From an uncultured Desulfomonile sp. (GTDB lineage: Bacteria; Desulfobacterota; Desulfomonilia; Desulfomonilales; Desulfomonilaceae): a DNA stretch of 6,113 nucleotides. The stretch is from assembly GCA_937915285.1 (NCBI GenBank), contig CALDNG010000035.1:1-6113 (forward strand), written 5' to 3'. The notes under the pieces were generated by a model that was not told the origin of the DNA, did no database searches, and worked only from the letters and a program-made list of their open reading frames with translations. Below are positions 6,090 through 6,113 of this stretch, in pieces; position 1 is the first letter of the stretch, and each line of letters begins with the position of its first letter. The translations under genes were made by a program, and so were the position numbers.

Positions 6090-6113
6090 TGGTGGAGGCG
6101 GCGGGAATCGAAC
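6090..6113 (-). ncRNA. ssrA: 3' end of an RNA gene, most likely tmRNA, truncated by window edge
   Basis: On the - strand the 24 bases give T-loop TTCGATT, T-stem strand CCCGC, acceptor strand CGCCTCC, discriminator A and encoded CCA. The third acceptor base from the discriminator is U, which would pair with G3 as the G3-U wobble that marks tmRNA and tRNA-Ala for alanyl-tRNA synthetase. The CGCCTCC acceptor fits tmRNA genes beginning GGGGGCG. tRNA-Ala cannot be excluded because the body, tag frame and D-like region are outside the window. tmRNA rescues stalled ribosomes and tags the nascent peptide for degradation. It is a common integration target, and this end is the proposed right att site. 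Confidence 0.65.

Larger units (their letters stand above)
1320..6112. mobile_element. Putative integrative element at an ssrA-like 3' end, without integrase
   Basis: The interval is bounded by direct repeats of the 3' end of an RNA gene (1320-1342 and 6090-6112, 22 of 23 identical). Just inside these are inverted copies of a 16-bp sequence (1395-1410 and 6037-6052, 15 of 16 identical). Tyrosine recombinases of phages, ICEs and genomic islands often integrate into tRNA or tmRNA 3' ends, restoring the gene at one end and leaving a fragment at the other; their arm-type sites flank the core. That pattern fits here. The cargo is an outer-membrane protein gene and a hybrid histidine kinase gene. 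No integrase, excisionase or replication gene is present, so the element would be non-autonomous, mobilised in trans, or a deletion remnant. Alternatively the left repeat is a relic of another event and the true borders lie outside the window. Confidence 0.5.

Overview
This is a Gram-negative bacterial window, most likely a Desulfobacterota (deltaproteobacterial) genome. The phylum call rests on an outer-membrane beta-barrel protein of a style I associate with that group, a probable sigma-54 promoter, and a multi-PAS hybrid histidine kinase. It is a guess, since no marker gene is complete here.

Layout from left to right. (1) Bases 1-1140 hold the C-terminal two thirds of an ABC exporter half-transporter (membrane domain plus ATPase) on the + strand; its start lies outside the window. 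(2) Bases 1141-2026 are 886 bp without a credible gene. They are not empty: at 1320-1342 there is a partial copy of a tmRNA/tRNA 3' end, followed by a tandem 11-bp repeat, an 11-bp inverted repeat, an operator-like palindrome, a GC-rich pair of alternative stems, and a good sigma-54 promoter candidate 46 bp before the next gene. (3) Bases 2027-3826 encode a 599-residue secreted, porin-like outer-membrane protein. (4) Bases 3882-6008 encode a 708-residue soluble hybrid histidine kinase (PAS-PAS-HisKA-HATPase-receiver), 55 bp downstream and probably in the same transcript. (5) Bases 6032-6062 form a hairpin that may end the kinase transcript and also the opposing RNA gene. (6) The last 24 bases are the 3' end, including encoded CCA, of an RNA gene on the - strand, most likely ssrA (tmRNA).

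The main result comes from comparing the two ends. The 23 bp at 1320-1342 match the ssrA-like 3' end at 6090-6112 at 22 of 23 positions in the same orientation. Just inside each copy there is a 16-bp sequence (1395-1410 and 6037-6052) in inverted orientation, matching at 15 of 16 positions. A direct repeat of an RNA-gene 3' end plus matching inner sites is what integration by a tyrosine recombinase at ssrA leaves behind: core att sites plus arm-type sites. The roughly 4.77-kb interval contains only the outer-membrane protein and kinase genes and no integrase, so it looks like a compact non-autonomous or decayed integrative element carrying a two-gene envelope/sensor cassette. This is inference: the rest of the RNA gene is outside the window and no searches were run.

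The ABC transporter lies outside the proposed element. Nothing ties it functionally to the two cargo genes.
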